From Candidatus Hodarchaeum mangrovi (GTDB lineage: Archaea > Asgardarchaeota > Heimdallarchaeia > Hodarchaeales > Hodarchaeaceae): a DNA stretch of 64,000 nucleotides. This document shows positions 9,683 to 19,554 of this stretch, one piece after another. How positions within the stretch are numbered: the first letter of the stretch is position 1; the number at the start of each line of letters is the position of its first letter. The position numbers and the translations under genes are program-made. The stretch spans positions 28,014-92,013 of the forward strand of contig JAEOUE010000127.1 of NCBI GenBank assembly GCA_016839515.1. The letters run 5' to 3'. The notes beneath the pieces are model-generated. The model had not been told where the DNA came from. It was given only the letters and a program-made list of their open reading frames with translations, and ran no database searches.

Positions 9683-10714
9683 ATGTGGAAAAAAATGGCA
9701 AAAGCACAGACAATAATAGATGAAGAAGTCTTAGATGAAATTGAAGAACCAAAGAAAAGGAAAAAGACTAAAGAAGTAACGAATGAGACATTAACTTTCT
9801 TAGAATCTCTAAATGGAATTGGGCCAACAACTCGAAAGCGTCTTGAAGATGCAGGTTTTGGATCCAAAGAATCGATCGCACTAGCTACTAGAGCGCAATT
9901 GACTGAGATTTCGGGGATTGCAGAGAAAACTGCAACTTTACTAATTCGAGAAGCTCGTGCTCAATTTGATCTTGGTCTAAAGAAAGGAATTAGTTATCAA
10001 GAAGCAGCAAAAAAACGAATCAAATTACAATCGGGTTCATCTGTGTTTGATGAATTATTAGGCGGAGGATTTGAGTCTGGATCTATAACAGAATTAGCAG
10101 GGGAAAATGGTTGTGGAAAGACTCAAATTGTTCATCAGTTAGCAGTCAATTGCATTAATCAACTCAAAAAAGATGTAGTATGGATAGATACAGAAGGAAC
10201 ATTCCGTTTTAATCGTATTAAAGAGATGGCAGAGGATTTGGGACTAGATCATGAACATGTTTTAGAACGAATAACGATTGGACGAGCATATAATTCTGAA
10301 CATCAAATGGCGCTTACTGAAGAAGCCATTACTATGACCCCGAATATTGGTTTGGTAATTGTAGACAGTTTAATGTCAAACTTCAGGAATGAATTCGCTG
10401 GAAGAGGAACATTAGCAGAACGTCAACAATTAATTGGGAAACACCTCGCATTTATCACAAAACAAGCTGAAATAATGAACTTTGTAGCTGTTGTTACTAA
10501 TCAAGTTGCAGCTAAACCGGATGCTATGTTCTTTGGTGACCCCAATAGACCTGTCGGAGGCAATGTTGTTGGTCATACAGTTACAACAAGGATAATGATC
10601 CGTAAAGGGAAGGGGGAAAAGCGAACAGCAACTTTAACTAAAAATCCTGAATTACCAGATGGGAAAATTGAATTCGCAGTCATTGCTGAAGGCATCAGAG
10701 ATTATAAAGGATAA
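9683..10714 (+). CDS. radA: DNA repair and recombination protein RadA
   Basis: N-terminal HhH domain (LNGIGPTTRKRLEDAGF), Walker A GENGCGKT, WIDTEGTFR, LVIVDSLMSNFRNEFAGRG, VVTNQV. ATG at 9695 is an alternative start. Confidence 0.95.
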   Translation: MWKKMAKAQTIIDEEVLDEIEEPKKRKKTKEVTNETLTFLESLNGIGPTTRKRLEDAGFGSKESIALATRAQLTEISGIAEKTATLLIREARAQFDLGLKKGISYQEAAKKRIKLQSGSSVFDELLGGGFESGSITELAGENGCGKTQIVHQLAVNCINQLKKDVVWIDTEGTFRFNRIKEMAEDLGLDHEHVLERITIGRAYNSEHQMALTEEAITMTPNIGLVIVDSLMSNFRNEFAGRGTLAERQQLIGKHLAFITKQAEIMNFVAVVTNQVAAKPDAMFFGDPNRPVGGNVVGHTVTTRIMIRKGKGEKRTATLTKNPELPDGKIEFAVIAEGIRDYKG

Positions 10715-10727
10715 TTTGGAATGTGGA

Positions 10728-13304
10728 ATGCGATCTATACAACTAGTAACAAAGATTTTAGAGGATAACTCTACCCTTTTACAAGTTGAAGTTCCTGATT
10801 CAATTGAGAAGTCTTTTATAGCTCCACAAGCTAATTTAATTTCTATTATTGCCATCCAACCCTCTGTTGACTTTAATGACGCATCAAATCATCTACTCTA
10901 TATATCGAGTCTTTCAGGGGTAGAAGTAATTCGACAAGTCTTTCCTATCTTAACAAAAAAACAGAAAGAAAATGGATTGAATGGATTAATGTTACTAGTA
11001 AAGATAAAAAAACCATTTACCATTCATTCAGATAAAGCACTTCATTATTTTATAAAAAAAGCCCGCAAAGACTTCCTACGCAATAGATCTACCACATTTT
11101 CACTCTTAGAAGCATCAGGTTACAAAGCTACTCTCATAACAGGAAAAAATTTGATAGAGGTTCACTATCATGGGAAAAGAATAGCTAAAGGGGTAACAGT
11201 ATTTCAAGGACATAAAGGATTTCATTCGAAATTGATTGAACCCTTTCTAAAATTGGATCGTGTGCCCTCACGGTTTATTCAAGATTATCCAGTTCAGGAT
11301 CTTCCAGTTCATCATGCCATTGGAACAAGAATCGATAATGATACTATCCCCGTGGGCTTTCCAAGATTATCAAGAGGTTCAATTTTGATAAATGGTTCTT
11401 CAAATACCGAGTTAATCCTTGTTCTTCAACAATTAATCTTTTCATTATCTCAGGATCGTTTATTAGGTCAAATTTTTGTCATTGACACTAAGAATGAACT
11501 TAATGGATTGATTAACCATATTCAAGGTACACCAAACAAACCAAAACGATTACAGATTTTTAGTTTAGGTACAAATTTTTATTTAAATTTATGTGACGTA
11601 ATTATTCCTATAGGACCCCATGAAAAGATTTCACAAGATAAAGCTGTTGGAAAAGCATGGAAAGCTCACTTGATATCGCAATTTATTCTCTCTTCATTAG
11701 ATACATCCGAGTACTTAATTTCTCGATACTCTGTACCGCTTGAATCTCAAATCCGTAAATCAGCAAACCAAACAACTTTTACACTCAATGAAGTAAAACT
11801 TTCATTTACCAATGATAGTAATAATGAAGCAACAGAAACCATTTATACTGATATGATGTCAATTGAGGCTTTAGAGGGGATATTAGAACAATTTAGATCC
11901 TTTAAAGAGATTAATTATAGTTTTTTTAAAGATCACTACCAAAAAAAATTAACTACCTCAAAAACAATCTCGTTTTTCCAATTTGGTAGTCAACCTCAGT
12001 TAATAAAAAGAGCTACTATTTTTTTCTTACTAGATTTCCTATCAAAGACATTAGAAAACTCATGTATTGTATTAACTCACGCAGATGAATTTCTGAGTCG
12101 TCGAACATCCTATCAGCGATCACGTGAGATAGTAACATCTAACTTAATGAGAGCATGTGAAGAGATTATTTCAAAAAATATTTTGTTAATCTCGAGTTCA
12201 AGTCTCCAATCAATTAGCAGTTCCTTGGACTCATTTGAGGAGATAAATAATTTAGTCTACTTACGAATGATAAATTCACAAGATCGAGAAATGCTTATGA
12301 AAAATCATCAGTTTCTCTTCAGGACATCAACATCCATAAACACTCAACAACAATGGCTAGGGGTTATGGAAGGGGAAGGATTATTATTTCGGTTCGATGC
12401 TCCTCAAAATAACGCGTATCATTTTAAGTTACAAAGTGATATTCCTATTAACACATCACCATTTAAAATTAATCCAATTAAGCCCTGGGGATCATCAACG
12501 CTTGGTCTGCCTTCAACAAAATTCGAAAGTCTAATGAATTTATTAAATGCATTAATTCAAAGTCCGATGCCTCAAAGCCAAGTATTGAACTATCTAGGAA
12601 ATTTAGGGGATCCCGAAGATGTATTAAAAACCTTTCAGGATAATGGTCTCTTTTCACGTAATTATCAAACTGGAAATCAGTTCCTTGCTATCTCAAATTA
12701 TGGTCATGATTATTACAATGAACAATTAACTAAAATTGCAGAACTTCCTCCTCCTTTATCACAGAATGACATCCTTTCAGTTTCGCAAATGTTTAAACAG
12801 TTAGAAAATGAATATAATTTTCTGGAATCAGCTGCTAAAACAGAGAAGACATTGTTTAAACTTAAAGAACTAAATATAAAGGTAAAAAACCTTATTGGGA
12901 GTACCCTAAACTACTTAAGATGCCTTAAACAGCAAGCAATTCCATGGAGAAGCTTTGCAGATTACACTGACTTATGTACAATTACTGGGATTGAATATAT
13001 GGACTTTCAGAGTCTTTTTGAGTTAGCAAACACCATTCTCAATAATCTGATGGTACAAATTGACAGAGAAAGGAAAAAGCTCACGGAAATAGAAATTAAA
13101 GAATCTCTAAGAACCTCTTCTCTTCAATTTCCAATGAGAAGCTTGGCAGATCATCTACCTTCAAATGAATTTATACATCTAAAAAATATCTCTAAAGAAT
13201 TGAATTTGCCTGAGTACCCTACAACCGGTATTCTAGATATTTTCTATGAATTACATTTACAAAATCGATCATTATTTGATGAAGTAGAGAAGAAGGGATA
13301 TTAA
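10728..13304 (+). CDS. HerA/DUF87-like ATPase homologue with degenerate Walker motifs
   Basis: The listed ORF starts at 10659, but ATG 10728 avoids the radA overlap. HerA-like pattern IPVGFPRLSRGSILINGSSNTELI...IFVIDTKNEL...IVLTHADEFL. C-terminal part may contain winged-helix segments. Confidence 0.5.
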   Translation: MRSIQLVTKILEDNSTLLQVEVPDSIEKSFIAPQANLISIIAIQPSVDFNDASNHLLYISSLSGVEVIRQVFPILTKKQKENGLNGLMLLVKIKKPFTIHSDKALHYFIKKARKDFLRNRSTTFSLLEASGYKATLITGKNLIEVHYHGKRIAKGVTVFQGHKGFHSKLIEPFLKLDRVPSRFIQDYPVQDLPVHHAIGTRIDNDTIPVGFPRLSRGSILINGSSNTELILVLQQLIFSLSQDRLLGQIFVIDTKNELNGLINHIQGTPNKPKRLQIFSLGTNFYLNLCDVIIPIGPHEKISQDKAVGKAWKAHLISQFILSSLDTSEYLISRYSVPLESQIRKSANQTTFTLNEVKLSFTNDSNNEATETIYTDMMSIEALEGILEQFRSFKEINYSFFKDHYQKKLTTSKTISFFQFGSQPQLIKRATIFFLLDFLSKTLENSCIVLTHADEFLSRRTSYQRSREIVTSNLMRACEEIISKNILLISSSSLQSISSSLDSFEEINNLVYLRMINSQDREMLMKNHQFLFRTSTSINTQQQWLGVMEGEGLLFRFDAPQNNAYHFKLQSDIPINTSPFKINPIKPWGSSTLGLPSTKFESLMNLLNALIQSPMPQSQVLNYLGNLGDPEDVLKTFQDNGLFSRNYQTGNQFLAISNYGHDYYNEQLTKIAELPPPLSQNDILSVSQMFKQLENEYNFLESAAKTEKTLFKLKELNIKVKNLIGSTLNYLRCLKQQAIPWRSFADYTDLCTITGIEYMDFQSLFELANTILNNLMVQIDRERKKLTEIEIKESLRTSSLQFPMRSLADHLPSNEFIHLKNISKELNLPEYPTTGILDIFYELHLQNRSLFDEVEKKGY

Positions 13305-15058
13305 TGGTATTAAAAGAGAGTATTTTACCCCCTTCTCTGCAATTGTTTCCTTATCAATCATTAAGAAATTACCAATCACAATTCCTTCGATTTGTAGAAA
13401 ACAATCAAAAAGTAATAATTCATGCACCAGTGGGATTTGGAAAGACTATTATGGCTTTAATTTCAAGTCTTCCCCTAGTGAAGCAAGAAAATTATCAATT
13501 AATCATATTTGTCAGAACAAAAGCCCAGGTCTTTCGTGTTTTCTTAAATGAGATTTATAAAATTGCCAATTCACGGAAATATGGTTATTTAACTGCAGTT
13601 CCTCTAATCTTAAAATCGGATCTATGCCTAAAAATTGAAGAAATTCCTCAATTCCATAAAGGGATCTGTTCATCCATTCGTTGTCCACATCTTGAGCAAG
13701 CACGTTCAATTCCTGAAGAAGATTTACCAACAATAGTTGAACAAGTGACTATAACATCCCATGAAAATGATAAAATTTCTATTGAAACTTTTCAAAATGC
13801 TTTTCGTGAATTTGGTTGTCCTTATTATGTGATTAAAAGATGTATTCCTTATGCAAATATTATTGTAACTACTCAGACTTATATCCGATCTAAAAACCTT
13901 CAACCAATGTTTTCTGAGTTGTTAAATAAAAGTACATTCTCTGCTAAAATAGCAATTATAGATGAGGGTCATAATTTTTCTGCTGATATTGAAGCTGAAA
14001 TTTCACTAAGTGATCTTCAACGAGCTTCTTCAATTATACCACTGAAGATTTTCGATACTCTTCAAGATCTAATATATTTTCATAAAGGAATGGTTGAAAG
14101 ACCATTCGGATTGTCTGTTGCAGCAATCGATGCTTTTCTTGAACATGAAAAAAAAATAACTCTAATAGAAAAGACCCAACTATTAAAAATAAAAGAATTT
14201 ATCCAATCTCGAGGAGATATATGGATTTCTGAAGAATCCAAGATAATACAATTAAACCCTTTTCCCCAATCAGTATTTGAGTTTATTAACCCTTTTTTCC
14301 AACGAATAATCCTTATGTCAGGGACCTTCCAACCAATCAAATCCTATAAACTATTATATGGAATCAATCATTATGCAAATTTATCTATTCCCTCTGATTT
14401 TCAATTTAGTTTTAATAGCATAATGTACAACAGACGATTCACCTCAAGATTTACTCAACGTTCCGCTAAAACATACGAAAATATGGTAAATGTTATTCAA
14501 AGGCTACATGAATCAAATCCATTTCATACAATAGTGTTTACAACCTCACATGAATTCAAACATAAATTAATTACTCATCTTCAACTCCCTAATTATTATG
14601 TAGAAAAGATTGATTCACCACCCCATTTCTTAGATGAACTATCAGATAAAAAACACGAATTAATACTTGGAGTGCTTGGCGGACGCTTATCTGAAGGAGT
14701 AGAAATTCTGAATCACGACAATCGAAGTCTATTAACTTTAATTATCATAGCAGGGATGCCCTATCCACGTCCTGATGCTACAAATAAATTACTACGTAAC
14801 CTTTATACAAGAAAATGGGGAATTAAAATGGCGCAACACATTACTACACTACCATTGACACGGACTATATCACAAGCAATTGGTCGAGGGATCCGTTCTG
14901 AATCAGATTTTGCTGCTAGTTTAATTCTTGATTATAGAGCAATTCGTCTCCGTCCTATGCTCCCACCAACTAAGATTTTCAAGGATCTTTCTTCCTTGTA
15001 CAATGCCTATGATCTTTTTTATGCTAAAATGCGCAAAATTTTCTCACTAAAGGATTAA
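13304..15058 (+). CDS. XPD/Rad3/DinG-type SF2 helicase with Fe-S-type cysteines
   Basis: Motif I APVGFGKT, DEGH box, LMSGTF, GGRLSEGVEI, QAIGRGIRSESD; cysteines in LCLK, KGICSSIRC and FGCPYYVIKRC. Start overlaps upstream stop (TAATG). Confidence 0.85.
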   Translation: MVLKESILPPSLQLFPYQSLRNYQSQFLRFVENNQKVIIHAPVGFGKTIMALISSLPLVKQENYQLIIFVRTKAQVFRVFLNEIYKIANSRKYGYLTAVPLILKSDLCLKIEEIPQFHKGICSSIRCPHLEQARSIPEEDLPTIVEQVTITSHENDKISIETFQNAFREFGCPYYVIKRCIPYANIIVTTQTYIRSKNLQPMFSELLNKSTFSAKIAIIDEGHNFSADIEAEISLSDLQRASSIIPLKIFDTLQDLIYFHKGMVERPFGLSVAAIDAFLEHEKKITLIEKTQLLKIKEFIQSRGDIWISEESKIIQLNPFPQSVFEFINPFFQRIILMSGTFQPIKSYKLLYGINHYANLSIPSDFQFSFNSIMYNRRFTSRFTQRSAKTYENMVNVIQRLHESNPFHTIVFTTSHEFKHKLITHLQLPNYYVEKIDSPPHFLDELSDKKHELILGVLGGRLSEGVEILNHDNRSLLTLIIIAGMPYPRPDATNKLLRNLYTRKWGIKMAQHITTLPLTRTISQAIGRGIRSESDFAASLILDYRAIRLRPMLPPTKIFKDLSSLYNAYDLFYAKMRKIFSLKD

Positions 15059-15064
15059 TATTAA

Positions 15065-16909
15065 TTAATGTTTTAATAATATCTTAAGAACTGGAAGAAT
15101 TTCATCTATTGTCATGATAGGAATACTGCAAAGATTGAATTTCCCAATAAGATTAAATAGAGTATATCGGACATCTAAACTATAATCTTTTAATACGCTT
15201 GGAATATATAAGACCTTAATCTCTTTATATTTTTCTTTTAAATCATTAAGAATATTAGAGGCTTCAGGTAATATTGAACTGATTGTTTCGGAGGTCAGAA
15301 TAAGAATAAAATCTTTTTTTTTGGTAATCAATCCTGGATACTTAGTCTTGTCTGATTTTACAATATTATAATTTTCTGAAAGGATATAGGGAATTTTTGA
15401 TTCATATAAAATTGGTGATAATCTTAATTCTATTTGATCGGATTTTTGTTCTTTTCCCATGATTTGAGACTTTAGTCTTTTATTCAAGATTTCAGGGTCA
15501 AAATTAGATTTATTCTTATTTTGAATAGAAAAAAACCGCTTTTGTTCATTTGTTCCTTTTCCAATTAAGAAAAATCGTGGAATCTCAACATTTAATGTAT
15601 TTAATGTTTCTATTGTGTTAGTTGCGACATCAAAGGCAATAATAATAAGGGAATGTGATGCTAAATAGTTATTAGCAGTATTTGCTATACATATAGTTAC
15701 TTTTCTTTCTGTAAAGGGTAATAAGTACCGTTTCAAATCTATTTCATTAAACGAGCTTATTGGATGTTCAACATATAGAACTCGTAATCCGATTTCTTGA
15801 AAAGTCTTCTGAAGAAATCTTGCATTGTAATAATTATGTGTTAAAACTAAAATACCCTCAGAATATTGGGAAATTAGTTTAAATAACACTTGGATCTTAG
15901 GATGGGGAATCTCCCTGTTTAAATGGATATATTCTCTCAATTTTTGAATTTTTAGATCATTTAAAAACACTGAAATCGCTTTTTGACCTAATTGATCATC
16001 TATTTGCTTTGACTTCAAACGAGATTCTAAATTATCAAAATAGTCTATAACACCTTTAAAACCCTGAGAGATTACCAAGTGTAGTAATGAATAGATTCGA
16101 TAGAGATTTCCTGTTTGAATCATTATTTTTGTATTTCCTTCCCTCTTTAAACTTTCATGAATAGCTTTAACTTGTCTAATAGGGGCTTTTAAAGTAAGAT
16201 TAATCCCACTATACTTAAGATGGTCTATCTCGAATTCCCTGAGCTGATTAAGCAGATCTAATATGAAAAAATACTCTTTCGGATAAGGAATGTAATAGGG
16301 GTGAATATTTACCTTTGATTCTCCAGTTTCATTCTGAAGTCTTTTTACTTCTTGTAACCCCAAAGCATTACACACTTGGAAAAGTCGCTCATAATTGTTA
16401 ATTCGGGTACACCCAATAAGTCGAGATTTTGATAATTTTTTAGTTATATAACGTATAGAACTTGAACCAACACATCTTTCTGCAGACAAAATAAAGATAA
16501 GGGTAAATTTATCACAATTTTCTAGATTTTTTTCTTTTAAATCATTTTTCAATGTTTTAGGAGTTGTTAATATTATCGAATAATTTTGATAATCTTTTTT
16601 ACGAGCATTTGGTAAAATTGATCCGTTCACTGCTGTAATACGATGGTCAATTAAGCCAGAAGTTTTCAATCCATTTAGGATATAATTCTGAAAATTAGGT
16701 TTTAGGATAACTAATATCTTTTGATTTTGCTTGTTTTTCTGTTTTAACATAAAAAGAGATACTAAGCTCATCATTCGTAACAAATTAGAATTTTCGCGAT
16801 AAATAACTAATATATTATGGTCAAGAAGACTTGGTAAGAGTAATTGCTCTTCAAGTGAAGGAATAAATCCTAGATTATTTATCAAATTCACGCTTTCATC
16901 CATACTCAT
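15065..16909 (-). CDS. Hef/FANCM-like SF2 helicase homologue, catalytic motifs lost
   Basis: Collinear with archaeal Hef: TTPKTLKNDL (ATPQTIENDL), LIFILSAERCVGSSSIRYI (LIVFDEAHRAVGNYAYVFI), HPYYIPYPKE, HPKIQVLFKLI, ILVLTHNYYNARFL (IVFTNYRETAKKI), RFFLIGKGTNEQKRFFSIQNK. Motif I is replaced by IYRENSNLLR. Confidence 0.7.
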   Translation of the reverse strand: MSMDESVNLINNLGFIPSLEEQLLLPSLLDHNILVIYRENSNLLRMMSLVSLFMLKQKNKQNQKILVILKPNFQNYILNGLKTSGLIDHRITAVNGSILPNARKKDYQNYSIILTTPKTLKNDLKEKNLENCDKFTLIFILSAERCVGSSSIRYITKKLSKSRLIGCTRINNYERLFQVCNALGLQEVKRLQNETGESKVNIHPYYIPYPKEYFFILDLLNQLREFEIDHLKYSGINLTLKAPIRQVKAIHESLKREGNTKIMIQTGNLYRIYSLLHLVISQGFKGVIDYFDNLESRLKSKQIDDQLGQKAISVFLNDLKIQKLREYIHLNREIPHPKIQVLFKLISQYSEGILVLTHNYYNARFLQKTFQEIGLRVLYVEHPISSFNEIDLKRYLLPFTERKVTICIANTANNYLASHSLIIIAFDVATNTIETLNTLNVEIPRFFLIGKGTNEQKRFFSIQNKNKSNFDPEILNKRLKSQIMGKEQKSDQIELRLSPILYESKIPYILSENYNIVKSDKTKYPGLITKKKDFILILTSETISSILPEASNILNDLKEKYKEIKVLYIPSVLKDYSLDVRYTLFNLIGKFNLCSIPIMTIDEILPVLKILLKH

Positions 16910-17192
16910 GCTTTGACTCTTCCCTGGTTTTTAACCTGTTATCAATTGGTCTATTAAGAAACTGGTGAAAGTCTTCTATTTCAGATGACTGGTCTAGATT
17001 TTTAATACAGCTTTTATGTGCACTACAGGTGATTACTTTAGCATTTCTGATGACTAAATCGGGAACCCGACGATTTAACAGAAAATAACATACGCCCCCT
17101 ACTCCATAATTACCAAACTCACAAATTAAACACAATGGTGAATTAAGAAAGATTTCATCAATATATGGTTGAAGATGTAATTGATAGGTCAT
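16896..17192 (-). CDS. Small Cys-containing (possible Zn-binding) protein
   Basis: CLICEFGNYGVGGVC...CSAHKSC; overlaps the start of the Hef-like gene by 14 nt on the same strand. Confidence 0.55.
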   Translation of the reverse strand: MTYQLHLQPYIDEIFLNSPLCLICEFGNYGVGGVCYFLLNRRVPDLVIRNAKVITCSAHKSCIKNLDQSSEIEDFHQFLNRPIDNRLKTREESKHEYG

Positions 17193-17200
17193 GAACTCTC

Positions 17201-17222
17201 ACCTAGATTTTTTCATCTAGGT
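17201..17222. promoter_or_regulatory. Inverted repeat ACCTAGAT-N6-ATCTAGGT in divergent intergenic region
   Basis: Perfect 8-bp arms 17201-17208 / 17215-17222 between divergent genes. Confidence 0.5.
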
Positions 17223-17303
17223 ATAGAACTTCTAGTTAATATATCAAAAATCAAAATTATTATTATTTAAGCTAATTTTCCAATACTAACTTGGAGAACT
17301 TAA

Positions 17304-17825
17304 ATGTTAACTGAAACTTATCTGATAAAAGTTCTTGACACAATTCTAAAGGAACAGGTGGAATTTCTTTCTTTTCCAGAGCTGCAGATTACCTCAAAGA
17401 ACCTTGATTTAAAGAAAATTGTTGAAAAAGATCAAATCCGAATTGATCTAGCAGCATTAAATAATTTTGATGGATCTATCTATTTCTTTGAAGCAGAGAC
17501 TACACTTTATAGTTTTCATCCAATATCCTATCGACATTTTTGTGACTTTTGTTATCTAGTTTGTCCAGCAGAAAGCTTTGACCTCCTTGATTCTGAATCA
17601 AAACAGCAGCAAATTAACTGGGCAGATGAAATGGGTGTAGGAATCATCACAATAACCTCAGATCGGAATGTTAACATCCGATTACGAGCGAAACGTCAAG
17701 AATTAACACCAGTGATTCGAAAAGAAGTTATAAGAATGATGGATCAACGCACTCGTATTAATTTTTCAACAATTCCTCTGTGGGAGAGAACTTTTGCCAA
17801 AAATTCTGAAGGAATGGGAGAGTAG
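17304..17825 (+). CDS. PD-(D/E)XK-fold protein, MmcB-like candidate
   Basis: QIRIDLAALNNFDGSIYFFEAETTLYSFHPISYRHFCDFCYLV resembles D...E-x-K/E nuclease cores. Confidence 0.45.
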   Translation: MLTETYLIKVLDTILKEQVEFLSFPELQITSKNLDLKKIVEKDQIRIDLAALNNFDGSIYFFEAETTLYSFHPISYRHFCDFCYLVCPAESFDLLDSESKQQQINWADEMGVGIITITSDRNVNIRLRAKRQELTPVIRKEVIRMMDQRTRINFSTIPLWERTFAKNSEGMGE

Positions 17826-17848
17826 AAAGTACGCCACGAAAAGCCAAG

Positions 17849-18319
17849 ATGTCGGTTGGAAACACAACTGATAGAAAAAAAGCAGATTTATTCAATTCTA
17901 TTGAAGATTTAATTAAAAAAGGGTATATCCAAGATGCTATCGACCATCTCGAATATCTTTATCGAACAACACCATCTATCAAACAAACTATCCTTCTGAA
18001 ATTCGCAAAGCTTTATACTCAAATCGCACAACCTGAAAAAGCACTTCTATATCTTCAGAAAATAATTCCCACTTCTGATTTACAGACAAATGAATTAATA
18101 TTTGAAAATTTAATCAAACTCGACAAGGAACGTCAAGCAATAATGTTTATCGCACGATCAGACCTTTCTATAAACCAAAAAACCATTCTCCTTAAAAATA
18201 ATGGTCTTTTAAAAGAGCCTTCAGTCTTAATACAACCCGTAATCCTTCAATGTTTGAAATGTAATTCCTTCCTGTTCTTCTTGAACAATAAATTAACCTG
18301 TCTAACCTGTAGATGCTAG
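17849..18319 (+). CDS. TPR-like protein with C-terminal zinc ribbon
   Basis: Helical repeats (AIDHLEYLYRT, EKALLYLQKI) and CLKCNSFLFFLNNKLTCLTC. Confidence 0.55.
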   Translation: MSVGNTTDRKKADLFNSIEDLIKKGYIQDAIDHLEYLYRTTPSIKQTILLKFAKLYTQIAQPEKALLYLQKIIPTSDLQTNELIFENLIKLDKERQAIMFIARSDLSINQKTILLKNNGLLKEPSVLIQPVILQCLKCNSFLFFLNNKLTCLTCRC

Positions 18320-18337
18320 CTTCCCTCAAATACTCCA

Positions 18338-19513
18338 TTAATAGTTCTCATTAATTATTGATTTTTCTTTTTGGATCATTTCACAGAGGTTTTCATCTTT
18401 TTTTTTGCTAATCTCTTCTATTAACCTATTAATAAAACTTTCATCAAATTTCTCATCTTTTTCATCCGATGATTTTAAATACTGAACTTTAGAAAAATCA
18501 ATTACAACATTCGGTTCAGACGCAGTAGATGATTCACCTGATAGGTTAGAGGGAGCCTGTTTGGCAATAAGATCTTCAGAAAGAATTGAGGTTGTTAGAG
18601 GCAGGGGTAGGTTCCCCTCTTTCTCTAAATAAGTATTAAAATATGTATTATTATGATTTTTAATATTTTGTACTTCTTCAATTGGGATGTTTACCTCTGG
18701 ATCAATCAATCCAGAATTAGCTTTCTCATTAGATTGATTTAGATCTTCTAATATGAATTCTTCCTCTGAATCAGGAAAAAGGTCAAAATTTTTTTCAATT
18801 TCAGATTTATTATCTTTAGTGTTAAAATTATCAGTTTCAGAGTCTAAAATTTTATTATTTGTGATATTGGGCTCATTTGGAATTATAATTTCATGAGGGG
18901 ATTTTGGGGGAGAAGGTGGATCCTGATTATCAATTGCTAAAATACGTGAATTAAATTTGAATTCTGATAATCCTGATTTAGATACGGCTGAAATCACTAA
19001 TCCAGGGATAACTTTTAGTAGAGTTGTCTTAAAATCTTCAAGACGTTCTTTTAGGGATAGATGAAATTCACCTAATTGTCTAGGATTTTTTATTAATTGC
19101 AGATAATTCAGATTAGGAAAATCAAGTGTCAGGTTAAAAATTGTTTTAAACGCGTCCTCTGAAACTCGGAATTCAAAGTTCGTAAGATTTTTTACTACAG
19201 ATAGTCGAAAATTCTGCGGTTTTGCATCTACTTGAAAATCTATTATTACTGTTGTTCGGTTCTCTTTAAAAGAATAGATTATCATAGCTCCTGGAATTTC
19301 TTCAGGATAGAAAATTTTTTCACTCATTTCAAGATTAGAAAAAGAAAAAAACTGATGTTGCTGTTTTAACTCAATTTCCTCTAATATAAGCCCTATAAAG
19401 TACGCTACACCTCCTGTTAAAAAGACAATTATAATTCCAGTTTCACTAGATAAATAAATGACTACTCCGAAGAGAAATCCAATTATTGTAGTTAATGTAC
19501 TTCGACAGATCAT
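18338..19513 (-). CDS. Membrane-anchored protein with acidic low-complexity tail
   Basis: N-terminal TM segments, then a globular region and an acidic/Asn-rich C-terminus. Confidence 0.55.
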   Translation of the reverse strand: MICRSTLTTIIGFLFGVVIYLSSETGIIIVFLTGGVAYFIGLILEEIELKQQHQFFSFSNLEMSEKIFYPEEIPGAMIIYSFKENRTTVIIDFQVDAKPQNFRLSVVKNLTNFEFRVSEDAFKTIFNLTLDFPNLNYLQLIKNPRQLGEFHLSLKERLEDFKTTLLKVIPGLVISAVSKSGLSEFKFNSRILAIDNQDPPSPPKSPHEIIIPNEPNITNNKILDSETDNFNTKDNKSEIEKNFDLFPDSEEEFILEDLNQSNEKANSGLIDPEVNIPIEEVQNIKNHNNTYFNTYLEKEGNLPLPLTTSILSEDLIAKQAPSNLSGESSTASEPNVVIDFSKVQYLKSSDEKDEKFDESFINRLIEEISKKKDENLCEMIQKEKSIINENY

Positions 19514-19554
19514 CTCAAATAATATTGATCTTTTTCCTTATATATTCAGAAAAA

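Noticed and set aside
9683-10714. Intein in RadA (and in PolB, 53048-55636)
   Set aside because: Both proteins have ordinary length and uninterrupted motifs.
14080-14340. 86-aa minus-strand ORF
   Set aside because: Antisense within the XPD-like helicase gene.
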